Source: Pseudoalteromonas shioyasakiensis
GTDB lineage: Bacteria > Pseudomonadota > Gammaproteobacteria > Enterobacterales > Alteromonadaceae
DNA length: 64,000 nucleotides
NCBI GenBank assembly: GCA_013391845.1
Contig: CP058414.1
Location: 1,660,501 to 1,724,500 of the forward strand
Reading direction: 5' to 3'
Below the pieces are notes generated by a model. That model saw nothing but the letters and a program-made list of their open reading frames with translations, was not told the DNA's origin and ran no database searches. Each line of letters opens with the position of its first letter. The stretch's first letter is position 1. Positions 53,904 through 62,746 of the stretch are shown here, piece by piece. Position numbers and translations under genes: made by a program.

Positions 53904-55334
53904 TTATTGCTTCTCAGCTGTCACTTCTAGCTCTTCAGCTAGGATGTGCTCAGTAGTTTGTGGCTCGTGTTGGCCTTCAGCACCGTGCATCCAAGCTACA
54001 AGTTTGTCGCTTAGTAAGTACATGATAACAGCAGAAAGAACCGCAGTTGCGCCTAAACCAATGAAGATACCCATCGCGTTGTCTAACGCTTCTTCACCTT
54101 CACCTAGGAATGAACCTACGAAACCAGCAATTTTGTTTGCAACGGCTGTACATAGGAACCAGATACCCATAAGCATTGAAGCTAAACGTAGTGGTGCAAG
54201 TTTACTCACCATAGATAAGCCAATTGGAGATAAACACAACTCACCTAGCGTGTGGAATAAGTAGAATAATACTAACCACATCATGCTGATTTGTAGGTGC
54301 TCACCTTGACCTTGTGTCATAAGCGCCAGGATCATAGTAATGAAACCAAGTGCTAAGAAAATAAGTGCAATAGCAAACTTAACTGGTGAATTTGGTTCAC
54401 GTTTATCAAGCTTTAACCAAATAATGGCAACTAAAGGTGCAAATACAATGATGAAAATTGAGTTTAATGACTGGAACCAAGAAGCAGGCACTTCAAAACC
54501 AAGTAACATACGGTCAGTGTAATCGTTAGCGAAAAGGTTCATTAAACCACCCGCTTGTTCAAAGCCCATCCAGAAGATGATGCTGAATACACTCATAGTG
54601 AAGATAACTTTAATACGGTCAGTTTCAACTTTAGTTAATGGCTCTTTAGTATTTGATTCAGACTGCGCTTGAGAAAGCTTAGCTGAAGGTACAACACCGA
54701 TGTTGCCTAAGTATTTGTTGCTTAATGCAAGCTGTAAAAGTACAGATAAAACCATACCTACACCAGCTACGATGAAACCCCATTGCCAGCCCATTGCTGC
54801 AGCAGCATAACCCGCAACTAGAGGACCTAATGCACCACCTAAGTTGATACCCATGTAAAAGATAGTAAATGCGCCATCACGACGTTGGTCACCTTCTTTA
54901 TATAAATCGCCAACCATGGTTGAGATGTTTGGCTTGAATAAACCGTTACCAATACAAAGAAGGGTTAAACCAATATAGAATACGTTTTCTTCTTGGCCAG
55001 CTAAGTAGCTGTGCGGAATACCCATAGTGAAGTGGCCAGCAGCCATTAATAAACCACCAAGGATAATTGCTTTACGTTGCCCCAATACGTTATCGGCTAA
55101 CCAACCACCAAACAGTGGTGTAATGTATACAGCCATTGTGAAGGTACCATAAAGGCTTAATGCATCTGCATTTGACCAACCAAAACCACCTTCTTGAACA
55201 AGCGCTACTAAGTATAAAACTAAGATGGCGCGCATGCCGTAATAACCGAAACGTTCCCACATTTCTGTGCCGAACAACAGGAACAACCCTTTAGGATGCC
55301 CTAAAAAGTCACCTGCTTTTGGTAATGAACTCAT
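53904..55334 (-). CDS. POT-family proton-dependent oligopeptide transporter
   Basis: 476 residues, about 14 helices, of the DtpA/PTR2 type. The N-terminal ExxER-type motif is in GTEMWERFGYYGMRAILVLYL (helix 1), followed by GGWLADNVLGQRKAI (helix 2-3 loop) and GNGLFKPNISTMVGDLY, the POT signature. It imports di- and tripeptides with H+, which suits a strain that secretes a subtilase. Single gene with a terminator-like hairpin downstream. Confidence 0.94.
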   Translation of the reverse strand: MSSLPKAGDFLGHPKGLFLLFGTEMWERFGYYGMRAILVLYLVALVQEGGFGWSNADALSLYGTFTMAVYITPLFGGWLADNVLGQRKAIILGGLLMAAGHFTMGIPHSYLAGQEENVFYIGLTLLCIGNGLFKPNISTMVGDLYKEGDQRRDGAFTIFYMGINLGGALGPLVAGYAAAAMGWQWGFIVAGVGMVLSVLLQLALSNKYLGNIGVVPSAKLSQAQSESNTKEPLTKVETDRIKVIFTMSVFSIIFWMGFEQAGGLMNLFANDYTDRMLLGFEVPASWFQSLNSIFIIVFAPLVAIIWLKLDKREPNSPVKFAIALIFLALGFITMILALMTQGQGEHLQISMMWLVLFYLFHTLGELCLSPIGLSMVSKLAPLRLASMLMGIWFLCTAVANKIAGFVGSFLGEGEEALDNAMGIFIGLGATAVLSAVIMYLLSDKLVAWMHGAEGQHEPQTTEHILAEELEVTAEKQ

Positions 55335-55578
55335 ATTTACTTCCTAACTCTAAGTTTTTATTTGAGGCCTTATTGTTTTTGCTTTGGTCGTTCTATGTAT
55401 TTATTTAGTGAACGGGCGGCCATGTTTTTTGATGCAGCTAAGATAATGGTTTGTTGCTCAAGTTTTATACTTGAAGGTAAGAGACACACCCTTATCCTAG
55501 CTACAAGTGCGCTACAGTATACATAGACCTTATGGTGAGGGGAAGATCTTGCGACACTTGCCCCTCGGGATGCGATGG

Positions 55579-58500
55579 TTAGTAGCTTGCATAAGGCACA
55601 ACAGGTTTCCCAGGGAATGCCAGCTCGCTATACACCGGATTAAAGTAATAACGGAAGTACAGCTGAGCGTAATTCGGTTCGTAAAAATCGGCTCTATCTA
55701 GGTTGAAGTAACCACCAAAGAACCAATGAGGAGTGAATCGATACTCAAAACTTGCCCCTAAGTTATACGATAAGCCGCTGCTGGTATCGCCCTCAAAGTA
55801 TGGCACAACACCTGTTACGGCTGTTTGAGCTTCTGCTTGGCCTTGCAAAATAGGGTCGTTCGGGAAAAATGCGATGTCGTCAGTGGTAGTGGTAGACCAA
55901 GATACCCCAGCACGAAGCCTATAAATAAAATTATGACCAACCCGTTTATCAAAAATAACAGGTAAAGAAGCACCCAAGTAGTTTTGCGGACTGTAATAGC
56001 CACCATGTCCCCAGGTTTCTTCACTTAAATTATACTTATATGACCAGTGTAATAAGTTAAGACCTAGGCTTAATTCGGCGTTTCTTTCGCGAATATAGCG
56101 ATAGTAACTACCACCCATTAGGCTGTAGCTTTGGTTGTCTTTTACATTTTTACCTTGCAAGATTTGATAGTTGGTGCTGCCCCAAAAACCCCAGTCTAGG
56201 CCTAGGTCATGGGATAGGCTAAGTTGTAATTGCGTTGCTCTAACGCCACCCCATACTTGGTTGGTAAAGACATCTTCAAGTCCGGCGTAAGATAATACAG
56301 AGCTAGTTACTGGGCGTTTATTAAACGTGACGCCATAACCAAAGTCGCCTAAATCACCTTTGTAATTAACGCCCCACACGATATCTTCGACTAGAAAGCC
56401 AAGTGGAGTAGTACCAACATCAATGCGCCATTGCTCGTTTTGCCAAGCAAGGCCAATATCCATACCTTGTTGCTTTGGTTTTATACTTAAAAGTGGGCAA
56501 TCAAAAATACAGAGGGCCCCTTGACCATAGCGACTACCAGCAAAGGTTTCATCAAAGCGGGTTTCTTGGCTTGATATTGTCATCGGGTCTAATTTCACAA
56601 TCCCTGTGCCACCCCACAAAGGGAAACCTGCTTCAATAGGGCTTGCACCAGCGCCGAGGGTTGACTCATTTTGCGTACTGGTTTGGCTACTTAAGTTGAT
56701 TGCGGCGGTAATATACGCTTGCTCATCTCGCTCGATGCCTTGCAATTGGCGCTTAGCATTATTGACATACCACGCTTCATTTTCATCAAGGGCATAAAGC
56801 TCATAGTTCTGCTCATCACTTAAGTTGCTCGTAGCAGCGTATGGGTCAACTGCCGCACGGTACCAGCTTTGAGCAAGCTTATTCTGGTGCTTAGCTTGTG
56901 CAACCGCAGCAGCTTGATAATAGAGCTCTTGGTTATTGTTGGATTTAGCCAGCAATTGCTCAGCTAGATTTATTGCGCTCTGAGTATCTTCAAATGGTTC
57001 AAGTGCAGCCATTAATTGCTGCTGACGATAGCTTTGCTCACTCGAAACTTGATTAATTTGCCCAGCAATGATGCGATCAGCTAGATCATCTCTTTGCTGC
57101 TGACGAGCAAGTGTTGCAATAGCCAAAGCGGTATCCGTTGACACTGTTTGATCTTTTGCGATGTGCTGCTCAAAGCGAGTAATGGCTTCGTTACTATTGC
57201 CTTGCTCGATATGAGCATTGATTAACGCTTCTGACAGTTCTGAGTTATCAGGGTATTGTGATGCAAGGGCAGACAGCTTGGTAACTCTTTGGTTACTATC
57301 GCTAAAGCGATTAATATAGTTTATTTGCAGTGCTAGCCATTGTGACTGCTCAGCATCGGTTGCGTTACTCGGCAGTTGATAGTCAGCAAACCAGATATCA
57401 GAGGCATTTTTATCGTCGCTTTCAATAAGCCAAGCTGCATAGGTCATATGCCAATAAGGGCTCAAGCTTGGATCACGAATTAGGGCTTTTTTCAGCTGCC
57501 TAATCGCATATTGTTGCTCATTAATTTGTTGCCATTGGCTGGCAAGCTCTGCTTGCATTAAAGGCGTTAATGGTTGTGCTTCTAACTCGGTGAGCTTATA
57601 AATCACCGTGGCCTTATTAGTGGCTGTATTATTGGCAGAGAGTCTTTCAAGCTTGGTATTAATGCTCAATTGCTCTGTGAGTACATTGATTTGTTCAGTA
57701 CGCGCGTTATTTGGAATGTAATCTAAGGTTGCCAATGCTCCTTGAAAATCATTCAACGAACGTAAAAATAAAGCATGGCTATAGCGTAGCTCTGCATCTA
57801 ACGGAAATTGCCACAAGGTTTTTTTATAAAGAGCTTTGGCATGATCAACCAAACCTTGTTGTTGGTATAAATTTGCAAGGTCATAATAGAGCCAACTTTG
57901 ACGAGGGCTTTGTTTGATTGCCAAAAGTAACACATCAACTGCTTCATCTAGCTTACCTTTGGCAGTAAGGTCATCAGCGCGGGCTCGCAATTGTTGTGTT
58001 TGTAATAGCGTGTAATCTTCAGTAATCAATGCCCGTTGTTGTTGATTTAAGCGGTTATAAAAACGATGACTACGAGCATAATTACCATCTGAGGCAGTTA
58101 ATTCGAGCATGGCGCTCAAGGTAGCCTGTTGCAAGGGATCGTCTTTTAGCACTTGCTTATAGAAATTCATCGCGTTTTGGTATTGCCCAGCTTGCTTGGC
58201 AAGTTCTGCGCGGTAAAACAGCACGGTATTCGGGTCTTCATTTAAGGTATCAGCTAAATCAAGTTTGAGATCTGCACGTTTCAATTCATTGCTATTGATG
58301 GCCGATTTAGCTTCATCTATGTATTGCCAAAAACGTGCGGTATTGGCCAAACCTATAAATACAGTAATACGATTTGTATCGATACTATATTGTTGGGCTT
58401 TTTTAAAGTACTGGTACGCTTTGGCATTTCTACCTTGTCTAAGATTTAATAACCCAAGACTATTGTATATTTCAGGGTCTTGAGGTCGGCCTTGTAGAGC

Positions 58501-59391
58501 TTTTTTAAATAGTTTTTCAGCTGTATTAAAATGGCGTTTTTCAAGCTCTGTGCTGCCTTTAAGCCATGTTTGGTAAGCTGGATCGGCTTGTTTCTTTTGC
58601 TCAGCTAAATGTGCTTTTTTAAAGTCACTAAATTGCAACTGACCTTTACTGCTTTTTGGGTAAGCAGCAAAGTAACGCTGATATTCGCGTTCAGTTTGTT
58701 TATTAAGCGGCATATTTTCAAGTGCCGCAAGCCAAGCAAATTCAGCTTCAACACCGTATTGGTTACTGTGTGCATAATGGCTCAGTAATGCAATGGCTTC
58801 TTTATTTGTTGGGTTTTGCTTTAATAAGTGACGTGCATAGGCAAGCTCAAAACGGCCGCTATTTGGGTAGCGTTTTAGTAAAGAACGATAACCACGTAAT
58901 GCTTGCTGATATTGATTTGGATCTTGAGCAAGCCAGTTTATGTGCTCCAGCTCATATTCAATATTAGGGTAGGCGGATTTAAATAGCCGATTGTAGATTT
59001 TTACCGCGTCACTGTATTGTCCGGCCCTGGCACGAAGTCTGGCTTGTTGAACCGCTTCTTTGTCTTGATTATTGACGCGTGCAAGTAGGGTTAAGCTTGT
59101 TACGCACGGATGCGACAGATTACTAAGCTCTGCTAACCGAGCATTGGCTTTGTCATTTTCTTTTAGACTATATAAAACGCGCACCTCGGCGCATTGCACT
59201 TGAGTATTTTTAGGTGCAATGCTTTGCAGTTTTTCTAAGCTGTCGCTCATTAATTGATTATCGCGCTCAATTTCACCAAGTTGTATTTGGCTAATTAACC
59301 AATCAATTGATTGACTATTAAGGTCCTTGTTATTTGCTGCGGATGCACTGGAGCTCGCTAAAACTGCTGCAAGTAGCCACTTTATCGGCAT
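55579..59391 (-). CDS. bcsC: Cellulose synthase subunit BcsC
   Basis: 1270 residues: signal peptide (1-18), a long series of TPR units (about 25-900), and a C-terminal outer-membrane beta-barrel (about 935-1270, from GAGASPIEAGFPLWGGTG to the end with LYFRYYFNPVYSELAFPG). The TPRs bind peptidoglycan/periplasmic partners and the barrel is the exit pore for the glucan (family knowledge). The length is close to E. coli BcsC (1157) with more TPRs. It overlaps bcsZ by 10 bases and is the last gene of the operon on this strand. Confidence 0.93.
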   Translation of the reverse strand: MPIKWLLAAVLASSSASAANNKDLNSQSIDWLISQIQLGEIERDNQLMSDSLEKLQSIAPKNTQVQCAEVRVLYSLKENDKANARLAELSNLSHPCVTSLTLLARVNNQDKEAVQQARLRARAGQYSDAVKIYNRLFKSAYPNIEYELEHINWLAQDPNQYQQALRGYRSLLKRYPNSGRFELAYARHLLKQNPTNKEAIALLSHYAHSNQYGVEAEFAWLAALENMPLNKQTEREYQRYFAAYPKSSKGQLQFSDFKKAHLAEQKKQADPAYQTWLKGSTELEKRHFNTAEKLFKKALQGRPQDPEIYNSLGLLNLRQGRNAKAYQYFKKAQQYSIDTNRITVFIGLANTARFWQYIDEAKSAINSNELKRADLKLDLADTLNEDPNTVLFYRAELAKQAGQYQNAMNFYKQVLKDDPLQQATLSAMLELTASDGNYARSHRFYNRLNQQQRALITEDYTLLQTQQLRARADDLTAKGKLDEAVDVLLLAIKQSPRQSWLYYDLANLYQQQGLVDHAKALYKKTLWQFPLDAELRYSHALFLRSLNDFQGALATLDYIPNNARTEQINVLTEQLSINTKLERLSANNTATNKATVIYKLTELEAQPLTPLMQAELASQWQQINEQQYAIRQLKKALIRDPSLSPYWHMTYAAWLIESDDKNASDIWFADYQLPSNATDAEQSQWLALQINYINRFSDSNQRVTKLSALASQYPDNSELSEALINAHIEQGNSNEAITRFEQHIAKDQTVSTDTALAIATLARQQQRDDLADRIIAGQINQVSSEQSYRQQQLMAALEPFEDTQSAINLAEQLLAKSNNNQELYYQAAAVAQAKHQNKLAQSWYRAAVDPYAATSNLSDEQNYELYALDENEAWYVNNAKRQLQGIERDEQAYITAAINLSSQTSTQNESTLGAGASPIEAGFPLWGGTGIVKLDPMTISSQETRFDETFAGSRYGQGALCIFDCPLLSIKPKQQGMDIGLAWQNEQWRIDVGTTPLGFLVEDIVWGVNYKGDLGDFGYGVTFNKRPVTSSVLSYAGLEDVFTNQVWGGVRATQLQLSLSHDLGLDWGFWGSTNYQILQGKNVKDNQSYSLMGGSYYRYIRERNAELSLGLNLLHWSYKYNLSEETWGHGGYYSPQNYLGASLPVIFDKRVGHNFIYRLRAGVSWSTTTTDDIAFFPNDPILQGQAEAQTAVTGVVPYFEGDTSSGLSYNLGASFEYRFTPHWFFGGYFNLDRADFYEPNYAQLYFRYYFNPVYSELAFPGKPVVPYASY

Positions 59392-60497
59392 TCATTGCTC
59401 CAGTTAGTTGTTAATGTTCCTTTTTTATCAATACTAAAACGCTTATTCAGGGCGCTATTAGCAAATAAATACAATACGCTGTCGTAATAGCGGCTGGTGG
59501 TAAAGCGTTTATCCATCATGATTTGCTGCTGTAGCGCAGTGACAGTTTGTGAAGCATTATCTTCTGCAAGCAGTGGTAGTAATGCCGCAATAAAGCCACT
59601 TGGGGCATTGCCTGATGTTTTTCCCGTTAGCGCATTGGTTTCAAGTGGCACTTTGCCTGAAGAGACGATGCTATCAACAAAAGGTTTAAACTGTTCAGTG
59701 AGGTTTTTTTTATATGCAGCATTATTAGCCATCATGCTAGCCCAAAGGTAGACACGAATCGCATTATAACTGCCGGTTGCTGGAGCTTTTTTATCATGAT
59801 AAAAGCCTTTTTCAACACTGTAATTAACCCAGTCAGGGCTAACACCTTTAGGTGCTGTATCTATTAATAACTGCGCAGAGTTATCGTGTAATGTTTGCCA
59901 AGGTGAATGCGGGTATAGGTGCGCAAATTGCGCAAATATAAATAGCGGTGCATAGCTTGGGTTTAACTTCCAGTGACTGTCTTTTTTAAAGCCTGTTGGC
60001 CCAGGTAATAGAGTCAGGCCAAGGCTTGGTATCTGCGCTGTTTCTTCGCGAATGATGCGCTCAGCAAGTACTGAGCTGAGCACTGCATAGCGTCTTTCAT
60101 TCCATAATATTGCAGCTTGTGAAAGGCTATAAGCAATCCATAAATCTGAATCAGACGCTGGATTTGAATCAAGGATTTGTCCTTGGTTTTGCTTTATTCC
60201 CCATTGCCATGCTGGTAAACGGGTGCTTAAATCACCTTCAGAAAGGTGCACTTCGGTCCATTCAAGTAATTTATCAAAGCTGGCTTTATCATTTGCAAGT
60301 AAAGCAAAGAATAGCGCATAAGATTGCCCCTCTGAAGTGGTGATGCTGTATTCACTGCCTAAATCAATCACTCGTCCTTCGGGTGTAATGAAGTGAGTTT
60401 TAAAGTTATTCCACTGCGGCCATGTACTACAACTTAACTGAGCCAATGCATTGGTAGAATAAATAAAAACGAATAATAAAGAAGCGATAGTTTTCAT
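59382..60497 (-). CDS. bcsZ: Periplasmic endoglucanase BcsZ (GH8)
   Basis: 371 residues with a signal peptide (1-19, ending ALA). GH8 features: catalytic Glu in TTSEGQSYALFFALL (about residue 55) and Asp in NPASDSDLWIAYSLSQA (about residue 116). It trims or untangles cellulose in the periplasm and is required for normal output. Overlaps bcsB by one base and bcsC by 10, so all are translated from one mRNA. Confidence 0.94.
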   Translation of the reverse strand: MKTIASLLFVFIYSTNALAQLSCSTWPQWNNFKTHFITPEGRVIDLGSEYSITTSEGQSYALFFALLANDKASFDKLLEWTEVHLSEGDLSTRLPAWQWGIKQNQGQILDSNPASDSDLWIAYSLSQAAILWNERRYAVLSSVLAERIIREETAQIPSLGLTLLPGPTGFKKDSHWKLNPSYAPLFIFAQFAHLYPHSPWQTLHDNSAQLLIDTAPKGVSPDWVNYSVEKGFYHDKKAPATGSYNAIRVYLWASMMANNAAYKKNLTEQFKPFVDSIVSSGKVPLETNALTGKTSGNAPSGFIAALLPLLAEDNASQTVTALQQQIMMDKRFTTSRYYDSVLYLFANSALNKRFSIDKKGTLTTNWSNECR

Positions 60498-62746
60498 TAT
60501 GCTTTATCTCCTTCAGATAAACGTTTTTTGGTTAGTAGTGCGAGCACTCGCCACAACATAAATGAAATAAGTAATAGTGTTAGTAGCGATAAAATCGCTA
60601 ACAGTACTGGACGGTCTGAAAAGTGAAACCAAATGAGCGTATGAATAGGCACGTGACCGACAAAATACTGCTCATCGGTTTTAATCGTTTTGATGCCTTG
60701 GCTATTAATAATTGCTGAACTACCTGTAATTTGAACCGTTTTTTCTTCATTTAATAGGGCATCAGTTAGTAGTGCATAAGCACTTTCATTACTGGCAATC
60801 AAAGAAACAACTGAGCGGTCTGAATCGAACGGTGACTGGAATCCTGACATCACGGCTAAACGACCAATGCTACTTATGTTTACTTTAATTTTTTCAGCGC
60901 CTTTGGTGTCATATGCACCATTGTAGATAGCTTGATCGACAATGCGTTGGTTGTTGTTGAACAGCACACTTAACGCGCTGTCTTTGGCAAGCGATGTTAA
61001 GAAAGAATCAGGCTTACCAATGATAATAATGTCTTTATCTTTTAGCGCAAATTGGTTGCTTGGAAATTGAATGTCTAAACGGTGCGCAGGATAGCCAGTA
61101 ATAGCGCCTAAATGACCTGTGAAGTTAAGTAATAAGCTAATCGCATTAACTGAGCTGTTAGCTTCCATTACTAAAGTACTTTGGTGTAAATCGGCATATT
61201 TGGTGAATGGAAAACCACCATTTGCAAAAGCGCGTAAGTTTGGCATGGCAATGTAGTGATGGAAGTCACTTACATCAATCGTTGAGCTGCCATCAATTGC
61301 ACCAAACTCACCACCGGCAGGAATGGCACTACACTCACCTGTTTTTACTACTGCAAAATTAAAATCATAAGTTAGTTGATTCTTAGTTGTTAAATCAAGG
61401 CCTGTTAATTCAAAGTCTTGGCGAGTTTTTGTTGGGTTGTAATCTGAAAGTAGAGGCAATAAGGTATTGGTTGTAATAGTCTTACCACCTTCATTATCAA
61501 GAATAAAGCCATCCACAAATTTATCGTTTATCAGCATATTTAAACGCGACAACATGTTTTTCTCAACTGGTGTGTTGCGGTAATTCAAAGTAATAGGAAT
61601 ACCGTTTTCACGCCAAGTGAATAAATCGGGTGCAAAGCGTAAATCTAAACGAACTGGCAGACCGCGATAACCCTCTGACTGAAGTTGGGTTGGGTATTCA
61701 ATAAACTCATCAAAACTCACTGCGCGATCAGAACGCACCCACAGTGGCGCATCATAAGCTTCTCTAAGTGGTAAGTTGCTAATTGCATCAATAGTCGCAC
61801 TGCGACCTGTCATCACTTTATAGCCAAAGACTAAACCAACAACGGCTTCTTTTAATTGTGCTGTGTCTTTACCTAAAACCAGAAGTATTTTGGCGTAGCG
61901 CTGAGTCGGGCTGCTGATAATTTCTACGGTAGGCTTTTCAACATCTGGGTAATTCAATAAAAAATCAGGTTTGTTGTCGTTTGTTGCAAAGACGACACTA
62001 TGCTCTGTTGGTGTTGCATTGATTTGTACAGGGAATTGCGCTTTGCGCCATTTTGCTTGTGCGCCAAAAAAGCTTGATAGCGCTGCAGCTGCTTCTAGCG
62101 TATTTTCATCCGGTTGTGATGCAAAAACAAATGGTAAGGTTAGTCTGCTGTAATCACGTGAATCAAAAAATGGCGCAGGGAAATACTCAAGTAAGCTTTC
62201 TAGAGCTAGTGACTGGCGGTCAATTGAAATACGGCTACTTTTACTTAGCTCTGCCCAAATTGTGTCACTGTAGCCATCTTGACAAACCATGTCGTAATAA
62301 CCTACTAGCTCAAAACGTATTTGGTTGAAGTCTTTAATCAACTTAGGATTAAGTACAACACTCTGCTCAGACACTTTGCCAATTGGAGAGTCTTTCTTAT
62401 CAAAAGGTAACACTGTTACTAAGTTTTCATTTAAGAAAATCTTTAAATGTGACACTCGGGCAAGAAGTGATGGTGACGATGTGTATGAAAAGTCTAGGGT
62501 TAGCTTTTTACCTAGCTTATCTAAGCGATTCGTAAAATCAACACGCGTACTGTTGCTAATACCATCAAGTTTAAACTTGCTTAAACCAAGCTTTTCAAAG
62601 CTTAATGTCATGGTTTCAATTGGCGCTTGTTCAGGGTAACCATCATCAAAAATAGCTTTATTAGGGAGAGGCTCAGCACTTATCGCCCAGCTAGATGTGC
62701 TGAGTGTGGCAACAGCTAATAACAAGGTCAAAATAGTTTTTATCAT
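60497..62746 (-). CDS. bcsB: Cellulose synthase regulatory subunit BcsB
   Basis: 749 residues: signal peptide (1-23), periplasmic alternating carbohydrate-binding and flavodoxin-like domains, and one C-terminal membrane helix (about 722-742, PVLLAILSLLTLLLISFMLW) that completes the BcsA channel. CQDGYSDTIWAELSKSS is a conserved block in the first domain. It guides the growing glucan through the periplasm. Overlaps bcsA by four bases. Confidence 0.94.
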   Translation of the reverse strand: MIKTILTLLLAVATLSTSSWAISAEPLPNKAIFDDGYPEQAPIETMTLSFEKLGLSKFKLDGISNSTRVDFTNRLDKLGKKLTLDFSYTSSPSLLARVSHLKIFLNENLVTVLPFDKKDSPIGKVSEQSVVLNPKLIKDFNQIRFELVGYYDMVCQDGYSDTIWAELSKSSRISIDRQSLALESLLEYFPAPFFDSRDYSRLTLPFVFASQPDENTLEAAAALSSFFGAQAKWRKAQFPVQINATPTEHSVVFATNDNKPDFLLNYPDVEKPTVEIISSPTQRYAKILLVLGKDTAQLKEAVVGLVFGYKVMTGRSATIDAISNLPLREAYDAPLWVRSDRAVSFDEFIEYPTQLQSEGYRGLPVRLDLRFAPDLFTWRENGIPITLNYRNTPVEKNMLSRLNMLINDKFVDGFILDNEGGKTITTNTLLPLLSDYNPTKTRQDFELTGLDLTTKNQLTYDFNFAVVKTGECSAIPAGGEFGAIDGSSTIDVSDFHHYIAMPNLRAFANGGFPFTKYADLHQSTLVMEANSSVNAISLLLNFTGHLGAITGYPAHRLDIQFPSNQFALKDKDIIIIGKPDSFLTSLAKDSALSVLFNNNQRIVDQAIYNGAYDTKGAEKIKVNISSIGRLAVMSGFQSPFDSDRSVVSLIASNESAYALLTDALLNEEKTVQITGSSAIINSQGIKTIKTDEQYFVGHVPIHTLIWFHFSDRPVLLAILSLLTLLLISFMLWRVLALLTKKRLSEGDKA